NCBI RefSeq assembly: GCF_003710815.1
Contig: NZ_RHHP01000023.1
Coordinates: 62,001 to 126,000 of the forward strand
From: Brevibacillus centrosporus
Lineage (GTDB): Bacteria; Bacillota; Bacilli; Brevibacillales; Brevibacillaceae
Reading direction: 5' to 3'
DNA length: 64,000 bases
The notes under the pieces were generated by a model, which was given only the letters and a program-made list of their open reading frames with translations, did no database searches and was not told the origin of the DNA. The translations under genes were made by a program, and so were the position numbers. Below are positions 7,483 to 16,862 of this stretch, piece by piece. Position 1 is the first letter of the stretch. Each line of letters starts with the position of its first letter.

Positions 7483-8415
7483 ATGAAGCACAAGATCATT
7501 CTGGATGTGGATACCGGCATTGATGATGCATTGGGGATTATTCTCGCTGTCAAAAGCGGGGAAATGGATCTGATCGGAATCACAACGGTGAACGGTAACG
7601 TGTCGCTTGGAAAGGCGACGGAAAATACGTGCAAGATTCTCGATCTGCTTCAAGTGGGAGAGCAGATTCCTCTCGTGCCGGGAGCTTCCCAGCCATTATT
7701 GCGGACAGTGTTTTTCGAGCATCGGGTACACGGGGAAGACGGTCTTGGAGGAGCTTTGCGCGAGGCAACAGTAGTGACGCAGCCGACGAAGGGCTTTGCG
7801 CCTGATTTTATCATCGAAAATGTGCTTGCGCAGTCGGGAGAAGTGACCTTGGTCCTGACAGGTCCTTTGACCAACCTCGCACTGGCCGTACGGAAATGTC
7901 CGGAGCTCGTGCACCATGTGAAAGAAGTCATTTTTATGGGCGGTGTCGTTCGCGAACACGGGAATGTCACACCAACAGCAGAGTACAACATGTACGTCGA
8001 TCCGGAAGCAGCAAAGGTCGTACTGCACGCAGGCTTCCCGGAGCTGACGATGGTCGGTCTCGATGTGACAAGAAAAGTTTTGCTGAACGAAGACCATATT
8101 CGCGAGCTGGGAGATACATCGATTGCCCGTTACGTAAAACAGAGCACATCCGATTACCTGGAACGCTATTTTGAGCGCAATGGCGTGAGAGCCTGCGCCA
8201 TGCATGACCCGCTTGCTGTAGGAGTGGCACTGAACCGCAATCTCGTGACGACCCAGAAGCTTTACGTAGATGTGGAAACGAGAAGTGAGTTGTGTGATGG
8301 ACAAACCGTGTGCGATTTCCAGAATCGCTGGGGGAAAGAACCCAACGTGAACGTCTGCCTGGCCGTGGATGCCGAAGCGTTTTTTGAACGCTTTATCCGC
8401 GCCCTGAAAGCCTGA
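7483..8415 (+). CDS. Inosine/uridine-preferring nucleoside hydrolase family protein
   Basis: 310 residues. The N-terminal DVDTGIDDA (residues 8-16) is the calcium- and ribose-binding motif of the IunH family, and the C-terminal HDPLAVG supplies the last metal ligand region. VLTGPLTNLALA and FMGGVVREHGNVTPTAEYNMYVDPEAA are also typical. These enzymes cleave ribonucleosides to base and ribose. AGGAGG precedes the ATG. The gene lies inside the ABC transporter operon and upstream of adenine deaminase, so an imported or salvaged adenosine could be split to adenine, then deaminated to hypoxanthine. Confidence 0.92.
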   Translation: MKHKIILDVDTGIDDALGIILAVKSGEMDLIGITTVNGNVSLGKATENTCKILDLLQVGEQIPLVPGASQPLLRTVFFEHRVHGEDGLGGALREATVVTQPTKGFAPDFIIENVLAQSGEVTLVLTGPLTNLALAVRKCPELVHHVKEVIFMGGVVREHGNVTPTAEYNMYVDPEAAKVVLHAGFPELTMVGLDVTRKVLLNEDHIRELGDTSIARYVKQSTSDYLERYFERNGVRACAMHDPLAVGVALNRNLVTTQKLYVDVETRSELCDGQTVCDFQNRWGKEPNVNVCLAVDAEAFFERFIRALKA

Positions 8416-8440
8416 CGATTCCGGGAACAGGAGTTAATGC

Positions 8441-9262
8441 ATGAAGAAAAAGGGGCTTTATCTGTTATTGCTGCCAGGCGTTCTGTTTTTGACGCTGTTC
8501 ATGATCATTCCGATCGTGATGACGATTGCGTCCACCTTCTTTCATGAAGGAAGCTTTACCGTTGAAGGCTATCTCAAGTTTCTGACCGATCCGTATTTTA
8601 TCAAGATCCTGCTGACTACCTTGCAGGTAAGTCTCGTAACCACGATTGTTTGCATCCTGTTAGGCTTCCCGGCTGCCTATTACATCTCCAAGCTGGGTGC
8701 TCGCAAAAAAGGCATTCTCTTGGCCTTGGCAATTTTTCCTTTGCTGACGAGCTCGGTTGTACGCTCGTTTAGCTGGATGATTATTCTCGGAAAAAAAGGG
8801 CTTTTGAACAGCTCCCTGATCTCGATAGGGCTGATCGAAAAGCCGTTGGAAATATTGTACACGCCTACCGCGATGATGATCGGCTTGATCCATCTGTTCC
8901 TGCCTTTGATCATTATCACGCTGGTAGGGGTCATGGAAAACATCGATCCGGACCTGATCAAAGCTGCCGAAAGCCTGGGAGCGTCCAAGTTTACCGCGTT
9001 TCGAAAGGTCATCGTGCCGCTCAGTGTACCAGGACTCATCATCGGAAGCATTCTTGTATTCGTAGGCAGCTTGACCGCTTATACGACACCGGCTTTGCTG
9101 GGGGGGAAGCAGCGGGTCATCTCCACGTTTCTCTATCAAAATGCCATTACGCTAAATGACTGGTACATGGCATCCGTCATTGCCACGATCATGATTGTCA
9201 TTACCTTTGTGGTGATTTTCCTGATGAACAAACTGGCGACGAAATTAAATCCGAAGGGGTAG
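8441..9262 (+). CDS. ABC transporter permease, PotB type
   Basis: 273 residues, six predicted membrane helices, N-terminus MKKKGLYLLLLPGVLFLTLFMIIPIVMTIAS typical of PotB/CysT-like permeases. The EAA loop AAESLGASKFTAFRKVIVPLSVPGLI contacts the ATPase. It is 25 bp downstream of the nucleoside hydrolase and 5 bp upstream of the second permease, so all are one transcription unit. Confidence 0.9.
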   Translation: MKKKGLYLLLLPGVLFLTLFMIIPIVMTIASTFFHEGSFTVEGYLKFLTDPYFIKILLTTLQVSLVTTIVCILLGFPAAYYISKLGARKKGILLALAIFPLLTSSVVRSFSWMIILGKKGLLNSSLISIGLIEKPLEILYTPTAMMIGLIHLFLPLIIITLVGVMENIDPDLIKAAESLGASKFTAFRKVIVPLSVPGLIIGSILVFVGSLTAYTTPALLGGKQRVISTFLYQNAITLNDWYMASVIATIMIVITFVVIFLMNKLATKLNPKG

Positions 9263-9267
9263 AAGCT

Positions 9268-10056
9268 ATGCAGGAGAAAAATCGCGGGTTGGCCCTGTTT
9301 ACGCTTCTGGTGTTTCTGTTTTTGCTGGGGCCGCTCATCATCATTTCCTTTACGTCATTTGAACCGGGGACGGTTTTGAAATTTCCGCCAGAGGGCTTTT
9401 CCTGGCGCTGGTACGAAAACATTTTCAAGGTCGAGATGTTCATGACGACGTTCAAGACGTCCATGTTTGTCTCGTTGATCGGCAATCTGCTTGCATTGAT
9501 CTTGGGGATTCCCGCAGCCTATGCGCTGAGTCGCTTTCAGTTCAAGGGCAAAGCTGCGCTCAATGCGATCTTCATTTCGCCTGTACTCATTCCGGGCATT
9601 GTCATGGGCTTTGCGATGCTCAAATACGTCATCGTTGTGTACGATTTGCCGATTTACGCAGGGCTCTTGGTGGGACACACCGTCGTCATGCTGCCGTTCA
9701 TTATCCGAGTCGTGGCTTCGAGCTTGTCCAACTTTGATTTTGCCGTCGAGGAAGCGGCGCTGAGTCTGGGAGCAGGACGCCTGGGAACGTTCTTTAAAGT
9801 TGTGCTGCCGAACATTCGCTCCGGGATTATTGCTGCGATCCTGATCGCCTTTCTGGAGTCGTTCAATAACGTAGATATTTCCGTCTTTATGACAGGTCCT
9901 GGGGTAAGCACGCTGCCGATTCAGATGCTGACGTACGTGGAAAACAACTTTGACCCGACGATTGCTGCTATTTCCGTGCTGCTCATGATCGTGACGGCCA
10001 TTCTCATGTTCATCATCGAACGTCTTATGGGGCTTTCTGCCTTTACTAAACGATAA
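9268..10056 (+). CDS. ABC transporter permease, PotC type
   Basis: 262 residues, six membrane helices; ALFTLLVFLFLLGPLIIISFTSF start and EAALSLGAGRLGTFFKVVLPNIRSGIIAA (EAA loop) match PotC-class permeases. It would pair with the preceding PotB-type permease as a heterodimeric channel. A good GGGG-type ribosome site overlaps the stop of the preceding gene. Confidence 0.9.
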   Translation: MQEKNRGLALFTLLVFLFLLGPLIIISFTSFEPGTVLKFPPEGFSWRWYENIFKVEMFMTTFKTSMFVSLIGNLLALILGIPAAYALSRFQFKGKAALNAIFISPVLIPGIVMGFAMLKYVIVVYDLPIYAGLLVGHTVVMLPFIIRVVASSLSNFDFAVEEAALSLGAGRLGTFFKVVLPNIRSGIIAAILIAFLESFNNVDISVFMTGPGVSTLPIQMLTYVENNFDPTIAAISVLLMIVTAILMFIIERLMGLSAFTKR

Positions 10057-10071
10057 CGGAGGCATCAAACC

Positions 10072-11133
10072 ATGGCATTGCTCACGCTGGAAAACGTATC
10101 GGTTGCCTACGACAATCAGTACATTTTGCAAAATTTCAATCTGAACATCGAAAAAGGTCAGCTCATTTCCTTGCTGGGACCGAGCGGCTGCGGGAAGACT
10201 ACGACGCTGCGTCTGATCGCGGGATTCCTCGAAGCGAAGGACGGCAAGTTTCTGTTTGATGGAAAAGACTACACGCGCGTTCCGGTCAACAGGCGCAATT
10301 TCGGGTTCGTATTTCAAAGCTACGCGCTGTTCCCGCACCTGTCCGTTTTTGACAACGTAGCATTCGGTCTGCGCCTGCGAAAAGTAAACGAAACCGAAGT
10401 GAAAAAGCGCGTCATGGACATTCTGGATGTCGTCAGCCTGAACGGCTTTGAAAAGCGTCATCCGAAAGAGCTTTCCGGTGGGCAAAGGCAGCGGGTAGCG
10501 ATTGCCCGTGCGCTGGTTATCCAGCCGGACCTGCTGCTGTTTGACGAGCCACTTTCCAACCTGGATGCAAACCTGCGCATCAACATGCGGGTCGAAATCC
10601 GCCGCATCCAGCAGGAGCTGGGCATCACGACGGTTTACGTATCCCACGATCAGGAGGAGTGCTTCTCCATTTCCGATCAGGTGGCGATCATGAACAAAGG
10701 AGTCATCGAGCAGCTGGACGATCCGGCAACGATTTTTAAATACCCAAAAACAGAATTCATTGCACGCTTTATCGGCTTCACCAACTTCATTACGTTTGCC
10801 GAACGCACGAATCAAAACGGAGAAATCAGCCTGCGCGTAGGCGATCACGCGTTTCTTGCAGCCAATCATCCGGGCACCGCGAATCCGTCGGGCAAAAAAT
10901 GCGCGCTTCGCCCTGATGACCTGATGGTGACGACGGAAGAGACACAGGATCAAGCGATGAACCGTTTGAGGGGAAGCGTCAAAGTCAGTACGTTCCTGGG
11001 ACGCAGCTATCAATATGTCGTGGAGACGGATCTGGGCGATTTCACGGTGAATCAAGAAATGGAGACCCCGTACAGGAGCGGCCAAAAGGTCAATCTGCTG
11101 TTCCCCAAAGACAAAATGGTGCTGGTGGATTAA
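10072..11133 (+). CDS. ABC transporter ATP-binding protein, PotA type
   Basis: 353 residues. Walker [13 protein letters not shown] (about 33-44), Q-loop [10 protein letters not shown], signature LSGGQRQR, Walker [14 protein letters not shown]-loop YVSHD, then a C-terminal TOBE-like regulatory domain (about 280-350: [20 protein letters not shown]). It powers the PotB/PotC-type permeases just upstream. A GGAGG site precedes the ATG. Annotation pipelines would call it spermidine/putrescine; the context argues for a purine-linked substrate. Confidence 0.9.
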   Translation: MALLTLENVSVAYDNQYILQNFNLNIEKGQLISLLGPSGCGKTTTLRLIAGFLEAKDGKFLFDGKDYTRVPVNRRNFGFVFQSYALFPHLSVFDNVAFGLRLRKVNETEVKKRVMDILDVVSLNGFEKRHPKELSGGQRQRVAIARALVIQPDLLLFDEPLSNLDANLRINMRVEIRRIQQELGITTVYVSHDQEECFSISDQVAIMNKGVIEQLDDPATIFKYPKTEFIARFIGFTNFITFAERTNQNGEISLRVGDHAFLAANHPGTANPSGKKCALRPDDLMVTTEETQDQAMNRLRGSVKVSTFLGRSYQYVVETDLGDFTVNQEMETPYRSGQKVNLLFPKDKMVLVD

Positions 11134-11151
11134 CAACAGGAGGCGTTTTTC

Positions 11152-12861
11152 ATGAAAGTTGATTTGCTGATTCAGGACGTTCGCGTCTACAATAGCTATT
11201 TCAAAAAATTTACCGAGGGAAACGTAGCCGTTCTGGACGGAAGGTTTCTTTATATCGGAAAACAAGGTACAGAGACGTTTGAACCGGGCGAAGTGCTCGC
11301 CGGTGGTGGGCGTTATCTGATTCCGGGCCTGGTCGATATTCATCTGCATATCGAGAGCACGATGGTGACGCCAGAGACGTTCTCCTTCGCTCTGATTCAA
11401 AACGGGGTGACGACCATTGTACCCGAGCCGCATGAGATGGCAAACGTATTTGGCATCGAAGGGATCAAGGAAATGATTCGCGTGAGCCGTGACTGTGTCG
11501 TGGACATGAAGTACGCGATCCCAAGCTCGGTTCCAGCTACCTCGATGGAGACGACGGGCGGCTCCGTTGAGATCGCAGATATCGATGAATTGCTGCGCTC
11601 CGAGGAGATCATTTGCCTGGGCGAGATTATGAACTACGTGGATGTCATTTCCGACCCGGAATGCAAAACGAATCAGATCCTAAGGCACATTCGCAAAGAG
11701 TATCCGCATCTCGTGATCGAGGGTCATGTTCCGAAGCTGCTCGATCTGGATTTGCACCAGATGCTCTTCGCGGGAGTCGATTCCGACCACACGCATCAAA
11801 CACCGGAAGGAATGGAGGCGCGGATCGCTGCCGGAATGTTCCTCGAGATTCAGGAGAAGTCAATGACCGAGGAAGTCATGGAGTATTTGATCAAGCAGGA
11901 TGTTTCCGAGCATTTCTGCTTTGTGACGGATGATGTCATGACCGATTCCTTGTACAAGCGCGGCCATCTCAACCACATCGTGAAAAAGGCAATGGCGATG
12001 GGCATGGAGCCAGAGCGTGCGATTTATGCGAGCACCTATACGCCGGCCAAAAGAATGAACATGCATGACCGCGGTGCGATCGCACCAGGAAAGATTGCGG
12101 ATTTCCTGCTGGTGTCTGACCTGCGTGAGCTTGCGATTGATCAAGTCTACAAAAACGGAAAAAAGGCGTATGACGCAAAGGAAGCGTACGTACAAGCGGA
12201 ACAGCCCCGTCAGTTCCCTGACCATTTTTACTCGAGCATTCAACTGTCCCCATTGACTGAAGCCGATTTTACAGTGCAGGCGGATGCGCCAGACAACCGT
12301 TATCCTTGCCGTGTGATGCTCGTGCAAAACGGCTCCACCTTTACCGAAGACCATCGCGGGATTGTCGAAGTCAAAGACGGCGAGCTATGCTGGCAGGAGA
12401 GTCCTTATGGGCTGATTGCCGTATTTGAACGGTATGGGAAAAACGGCAACCGCGGCTACGGCTTGATCAGCGGCGATACGATCAAACGCGGAGCGGTAGC
12501 GACGAGTTATTCCCACGATAACCACAACCTGTTGGTAGTCGGCCACAATCCACATGACATGATGGTAGCGGCGAACGAAGTCATTCGCAACCAGGGCGGT
12601 TTTTACGTGGTCGAAAAAGGGGAGGTCATAGCCAGCCTTCACTTGCCAGTAGGGGGAATCCTGACCGAAGAGCCGCTGGAAAAAACGGCAAAGGAAGTCG
12701 AGCAGCTGCGCCGTGCTATGGAGTCGCTCGGCTATCAGCACTACAACCCGATTATGTCGATCAGCACGCATTCTTTGCCAGTCAGTCCAGCATTGAAGAT
12801 CACGGATATCGGCTTGATTGATGTAAATGCGGGTAAAGTCGTGCCATTGCTTTTGATGTAG
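11152..12861 (+). CDS. ade: Adenine deaminase
   Basis: 569 residues, full length. The metal-site motif GLVDIHLHIESTMVTPETF near residue 60, EPHEMANVFG near 90, and the C-terminal domain (VATSYSHDNHNLLVVGHN, GGFYVVEKGEV, LPVGGILTE) are those of the amidohydrolase-family adenine deaminases (B. subtilis AdeC type), which convert adenine to hypoxanthine and ammonia. AGGAGG precedes the ATG. Last gene of the ABC/nucleoside-hydrolase operon, ended by the terminator at 12870-12918. Confidence 0.94.
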   Translation: MKVDLLIQDVRVYNSYFKKFTEGNVAVLDGRFLYIGKQGTETFEPGEVLAGGGRYLIPGLVDIHLHIESTMVTPETFSFALIQNGVTTIVPEPHEMANVFGIEGIKEMIRVSRDCVVDMKYAIPSSVPATSMETTGGSVEIADIDELLRSEEIICLGEIMNYVDVISDPECKTNQILRHIRKEYPHLVIEGHVPKLLDLDLHQMLFAGVDSDHTHQTPEGMEARIAAGMFLEIQEKSMTEEVMEYLIKQDVSEHFCFVTDDVMTDSLYKRGHLNHIVKKAMAMGMEPERAIYASTYTPAKRMNMHDRGAIAPGKIADFLLVSDLRELAIDQVYKNGKKAYDAKEAYVQAEQPRQFPDHFYSSIQLSPLTEADFTVQADAPDNRYPCRVMLVQNGSTFTEDHRGIVEVKDGELCWQESPYGLIAVFERYGKNGNRGYGLISGDTIKRGAVATSYSHDNHNLLVVGHNPHDMMVAANEVIRNQGGFYVVEKGEVIASLHLPVGGILTEEPLEKTAKEVEQLRRAMESLGYQHYNPIMSISTHSLPVSPALKITDIGLIDVNAGKVVPLLLM

Positions 12862-12869
12862 CGAATACG

Positions 12870-12918
12870 GGGTGTCCAAAAGGTGGATTTTTTCACCAGC
12901 TGGGCGCCTCTTTTTTTC
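12870..12918 (+). terminator. Terminator of the ABC/adenine deaminase operon
   Basis: GGGGTGTCC and GGGCGCCTC form a 9-bp stem with G-T pairs, enclosing a GGTG/CACC inner stem, followed by seven T. Confidence 0.75.
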
Positions 12919-12939
12919 ATTACATTCTCTCCCTCATTT

Positions 12940-12948
12940 TGCTATAAT
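12940..12948 (+). promoter_or_regulatory. Extended -10 promoter of the MATE gene
   Basis: TGC followed by TATAAT (12943-12948) is an extended -10 element. The -35 region (about 12920) is poor, as usual for this class. It shows that the open frame upstream of 12997 is not translated. Confidence 0.65.
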
Positions 12949-12996
12949 ATAATTTTGTGTATTTACAAAATCATACAGAGCGAGGAACAACTGAAA

Positions 12997-14373
12997 ATGA
13001 ACGAAACCTTCTCGATCAAAGGAAAATGGCGACAATTTCTTGTCGTGCTGCTGCCGATCTTAATTTCGCAGTTAGCTCTTTTTTCTATGACGTTTTTCGA
13101 TACAATCATGTCCGGGCACGCCAGTCCAATCGATTTGGCGGGTGTGGCGATCGGGGCTAGCTTATGGGCTCCTGTGCAGTCCGGATTGACGGGGATTCTG
13201 CTCGCTGTCACTCCGATGGTGGCTCAAATGGTCGGGGCAAATCGCAGGGACCGTGTTCCTTTTACTGTGGTTCAAGCGTTTTACGTGGCGATCGCGATTG
13301 GTATCGCGGTTATTTTCGTAGGTGCCTTGGTGCTCAATCCGATTCTGGATTTGATGGATTTGGAGCCGAGTGTACGCGGGATCGCAATCGATTTTCTACA
13401 TGCCATAGCGATCGGGATCATCCCGTTGTTTCTCTACACAGTCATTCGCTGCTTTATTGACGCACTCGGGGAAACGCGCGTTACGATGTTTATCACGCTG
13501 TTCTCCTTGCCGATTAACATCTTTCTGAACTATGTTCTCATCTTCGGGAATTTGGGTTTTCCTCGGCTGGGCGGAGTCGGGGCAGGCTATGCTTCTGCTA
13601 TCACATACTGGTGCATTTTGCTGATTAGCCTGTTTGTTGTAAAACGTGTCCATCCATTTGTGGAATACGGACTGCTCGGGAAATTTTACGCGGTTTCCCT
13701 GCAAGCCTGGAAAGAGCTGTTGAAGCTGGGCCTGCCGATTGGCTTCTCGATTTTCTTTGAAGTGAGCATTTTCGCTGCGGTGACTCTGTTCATGAGTGAG
13801 TACAGCACGATTACGATTGCAGCTCACCAGGCAGCATTGAATTTTGCCTCCTTCATTTACATGGTGCCCATGAGCATTTCGATGGCGATGACGATTTTGG
13901 TCGGCTTCGAAGTGGGGGCACGCCGCTATCGCGATGCGCGGCAGTACAGCTATCTGGGTATTAGTGTCGCCGTTGTACTGGCACTGCTGTTTGGAGTAGG
14001 GCTGTTAGCGTTTAATGAACAAGTAGCAGGCTTTTACACAACAGACGAGGAAGTGCTCCGCTTGACCCAGCATTTCCTGATGTACTCGATCTTGTTTTTG
14101 ATTTCGGATGCGATCGCGGCTCCGATTCAAGGAATTTTGCGTGGCTACAAGGACGTGACGATCACCTTTATCGTAGCGCTCGTTTCGTATTGGGTGATTG
14201 GATTGCCGCTGGGCTTTGCACTTGCGCAGTACACATCGCTGCAAGCGTTTGGGTATTGGATCGGGCTGATTACGGGTCTGGCGGCAGGTGCCGTTTTCCT
14301 GTTTGGCCGTTTGCTGGGCTTGCAAAGACGATTGATCAATCAGCATGATTCGCAGCAAGCTCATACAGGTTAA
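12997..14373 (+). CDS. MATE-family multidrug/Na+ antiporter
   Basis: 458 residues with about twelve membrane helices and the internal duplication of MATE exporters (LPILISQLALFSMTFFDTIMSGHAS in the N half; GLPIGFSIFFEVSIFAAVTLFMSEYSTITIAAHQAA in the C half). NorM-like members expel cationic drugs using Na+ or H+. The frame opens at 12883, but the promoter at 12943 and a GAGGA site at 12982 place the start at the ATG of 12997. Single gene with its own terminator. Confidence 0.9.
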   Translation: MNETFSIKGKWRQFLVVLLPILISQLALFSMTFFDTIMSGHASPIDLAGVAIGASLWAPVQSGLTGILLAVTPMVAQMVGANRRDRVPFTVVQAFYVAIAIGIAVIFVGALVLNPILDLMDLEPSVRGIAIDFLHAIAIGIIPLFLYTVIRCFIDALGETRVTMFITLFSLPINIFLNYVLIFGNLGFPRLGGVGAGYASAITYWCILLISLFVVKRVHPFVEYGLLGKFYAVSLQAWKELLKLGLPIGFSIFFEVSIFAAVTLFMSEYSTITIAAHQAALNFASFIYMVPMSISMAMTILVGFEVGARRYRDARQYSYLGISVAVVLALLFGVGLLAFNEQVAGFYTTDEEVLRLTQHFLMYSILFLISDAIAAPIQGILRGYKDVTITFIVALVSYWVIGLPLGFALAQYTSLQAFGYWIGLITGLAAGAVFLFGRLLGLQRRLINQHDSQQAHTG

Positions 14374-14378
14374 GAGAT

Positions 14379-14415
14379 AGCGGAAGGTCCTTGCTCCAAG
14401 GATTTTCCGCTTTTT
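14379..14415 (+). terminator. Terminator of the MATE gene
   Basis: AGCGGAA (14379-14385) pairs with TTCCGCT (14405-14411), with an inner CCTTG/CAAGG stem, followed by TTTT. Confidence 0.85.
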
Positions 14416-14559
14416 GCATGGACAACAAAGCTCGCGTTTACAATAGGTGTGAACATCTAAAAAATTTTACTCCTATTTTCTAGGGGGAGCGTATATACTT
14501 TCTATATTAGTCTATGGTAGGAAAGCTGACATGACGTGAATGGAACGGGGGAGAAATGG

Positions 14560-15237
14560 ATGACATACGATTTTTTAATGAAGCTGGGGATTGCGCTTTT
14601 ACTAGGACTGATTATCGGGATGGACAGGCAGCTGAAGCACAAACCGCTTGGTGTAAAAACAAGCATGGTTATCTCCGTAGCCAGTTGTCTGATCACGATT
14701 GTTTCCATTGAATCGGTGCATCGATTTTCCTTGCCTGGTCACACCAACATGGATCCGCTGCGCTTGGCTGCGCAAATTGTCAGTGGGGTCGGTTTTCTAG
14801 GTGCCGGCGTGATCTTGCGTAGAAGCAATGACGTCATTTCTGGCTTGACCACGGCTTCCATGGTTTGGGCTGCATCTGGACTCGGCATTGCGGTGGGAGC
14901 GGGATTTTATTTCGAAGCGACGACTGCCGCGATCCTGATCATTTTGGCCATTAATTTGTTTCCGCTGCTGCTTAGATGGGTGGGTCCGCGCTCCCTGCGT
15001 CAGCGGGATTTGTCGATCAAGATCGTCGTTGATGGCATTGGGAACCTAGATGATGTATTCAAGCAGATCAAGCATCTGAATTTACAGGTCAAGCGGGTCA
15101 AAGTGAAGGATGTGGACAATGGCCAGCAAAAGCTGGAGATGATGATTATTTCATCCGAGGACACGTACACGACCGATATCTATAGTTCGTTGAAAACGGT
15201 AGATCATGTGATTTCTGTAGAAGTAGAAAGTCGGTAG
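14560..15237 (+). CDS. MgtC/SapB family membrane protein
   Basis: 225 residues. Four to five N-terminal membrane helices contain LLLGLIIGMDRQLKHKPLGVKT (about 10-31) and QIVSGVGFLGAGVILRRSNDVISGLTTASMVWAASGLGIA, the signature of MgtC/SapB proteins; a C-terminal cytoplasmic ACT-like domain (about 155-225) follows. Family members modulate ATP synthase or Mg2+ physiology. The ATG at 14560 follows GGGGGAG closely; an in-frame GTG at 14536 lacks a site. Upstream bases 14416-14559 hold no clear promoter or metal riboswitch that I can recognise. Confidence 0.88.
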   Translation: MTYDFLMKLGIALLLGLIIGMDRQLKHKPLGVKTSMVISVASCLITIVSIESVHRFSLPGHTNMDPLRLAAQIVSGVGFLGAGVILRRSNDVISGLTTASMVWAASGLGIAVGAGFYFEATTAAILIILAINLFPLLLRWVGPRSLRQRDLSIKIVVDGIGNLDDVFKQIKHLNLQVKRVKVKDVDNGQQKLEMMIISSEDTYTTDIYSSLKTVDHVISVEVESR

Positions 15238-15388
15238 CAATTAAGGGACCAGAGATAAGAACAGCAAAGAAGCCATGTCAGAGCGGACGATGCATTTTCA
15301 GGTAATTTCGTATTCGTCTGTCACTATTGCATAGCCAAAAGCTGGGCATCATAAAGCTGGATAATGGATGATAAAAGGAGGATGAGAG

Positions 15389-16777
15389 ATGGAATACAGA
15401 ATCGAGAAGGACACCATCGGCGAAATACAGGTTCCAGCAGATAAATTGTGGGGTGCGCAGACACAGCGCAGTTTTCAGAACTTCAAGATCGGTGGAGAAA
15501 AAATGCCGATCGAGCTCATCCGAATGTTTGCCATTTTGAAGAAGAGTGCGGCTGCAGTAAACCAGAAGCTGGGCAAGCTGGAACCGGAAAAGGCAGAAGC
15601 CATCATCAAGGCAGCAGATGAAGTCATCGGAGGAAGCTGGGACGAGCATTTTCCCCTCGTGGTGTGGCAAACCGGCAGCGGAACACAGTCGAATATGAAT
15701 GTGAACGAAGTGATAGCGCATCGGGCCAACCAGCTGTTGGAGCAAAAGGGAAGCGCTGCACGCATCCACGCTAATGACGATGTCAACAAGTCGCAAAGCT
15801 CCAACGACACCTTCCCTACCGCGATGCATATGGCGGGCGTAGCCGCAATCGAGGACCTCGTTTTGCCAGCGATAGCGGTGCTTAAGGAAACGCTCCAAAA
15901 AAAGAGCGAAGCGTATATGGACATCATCAAAATTGGTCGGACTCACCTGCAGGATGCGACTCCACTGACTCTGGGGCAAGAGATCAGCGGATGGGTGCGG
16001 ATGCTGGCGAAAAGCGAAAAAATGATCAAAGAGAGCAACGAGTACATGCGAGAGCTGGCGATTGGAGGAACCGCAGTCGGAACGGGGATCAACGCGCACC
16101 CACGCTTTGGGGAGATGGTCGCCGAGGAAATCAGCCGCGTGACAAACAAGCGGTTTGTCACGGCCGAAAACAAGTTTCACGCTTTGACCAGCCACGATGA
16201 GATCGTGCATGCGCATGGGGCGTTGAAGGCGCTGGCAGCTGACCTGATGAAGATCGCCAACGACGTCAGATGGCTGGCGAGTGGACCACGTTGCGGTATC
16301 GGAGAGATCACGATTCCGGCCAACGAACCGGGAAGCTCGATCATGCCCGGGAAAGTGAACCCGACCCAAAGCGAGGCGATGACCATGGTCGTCTGCCAGG
16401 TCATGGGCAATGATGCAGCGATTGGCTTTGCTGCAAGCCAAGGCAATTTTGAGCTAAACGTCTTCAAGCCGGTCATCATCTACAACTTTCTGCAATCTGC
16501 CAGGCTTTTAGCAGATGCGCTGCATTCCTTTAACGACCACTGCGCTGTCGGGATCGAGCCGAATCAGCCCGTCATCGAGAAAAACCTGAGCAACTCCCTG
16601 ATGCTCGTCACAGCTCTCAATCCGCATATCGGCTACGAAAATGCCGCTGCTGTCGCAAAGCTCGCCCATAAAGAAGGCCTCACCCTAAAAGAGGCAGCCA
16701 TCAAGAGCAAGCTGCTGACGGAAGAGCAGTTTGATCAAGTAGTACGCCCTGAGCAAATGATTCATCCAAAAGAATAG
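15389..16777 (+). CDS. fumC: Class II fumarate hydratase
   Basis: 462 residues. The superfamily signature [11 protein letters not shown] (about 312-322) and the conserved [30 protein letters not shown] and [16 protein letters not shown] blocks give all three active-site regions, including the catalytic His and Ser. It interconverts fumarate and malate in the TCA cycle, cytoplasmic and tetrameric. AGGAGG precedes the ATG. Single gene; the 150 bases upstream show no clear feature. Terminator at 16811. Confidence 0.96.
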   Translation: MEYRIEKDTIGEIQVPADKLWGAQTQRSFQNFKIGGEKMPIELIRMFAILKKSAAAVNQKLGKLEPEKAEAIIKAADEVIGGSWDEHFPLVVWQTGSGTQSNMNVNEVIAHRANQLLEQKGSAARIHANDDVNKSQSSNDTFPTAMHMAGVAAIEDLVLPAIAVLKETLQKKSEAYMDIIKIGRTHLQDATPLTLGQEISGWVRMLAKSEKMIKESNEYMRELAIGGTAVGTGINAHPRFGEMVAEEISRVTNKRFVTAENKFHALTSHDEIVHAHGALKALAADLMKIANDVRWLASGPRCGIGEITIPANEPGSSIMPGKVNPTQSEAMTMVVCQVMGNDAAIGFAASQGNFELNVFKPVIIYNFLQSARLLADALHSFNDHCAVGIEPNQPVIEKNLSNSLMLVTALNPHIGYENAAAVAKLAHKEGLTLKEAAIKSKLLTEEQFDQVVRPEQMIHPKE

Positions 16778-16810
16778 GCGCGGAAAAACAGACAAATGCA
16801 TAGAAATAGA

Positions 16811-16842
16811 AAGCCGTCAGCGAGAATGCTGGCGGCTTTTTC
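16811..16842 (+). terminator. Terminator of fumC
   Basis: AAGCCGTCAGC (16811-16821) pairs with GCTGGCGGCTT (16828-16838) with one G-T pair, followed by five T. It also lies at the end of the convergent minus-strand gene. Confidence 0.9.
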
Positions 16843-16862
16843 ATGCTCTACGCAGAACGGTA

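Noticed and set aside
9355..11433. A 692-codon open frame on the minus strand
   Set aside because: It lies opposite the permease, ATPase and adenine deaminase genes, has no family resemblance, and is rich in Arg, Gln and His as expected from antisense reading of strongly biased genes.
14416..14559. Mg2+-sensing leader (M-box or similar) before the MgtC-like gene
   Set aside because: Only 144 bases with no recognisable conserved blocks or terminator/antiterminator pair.
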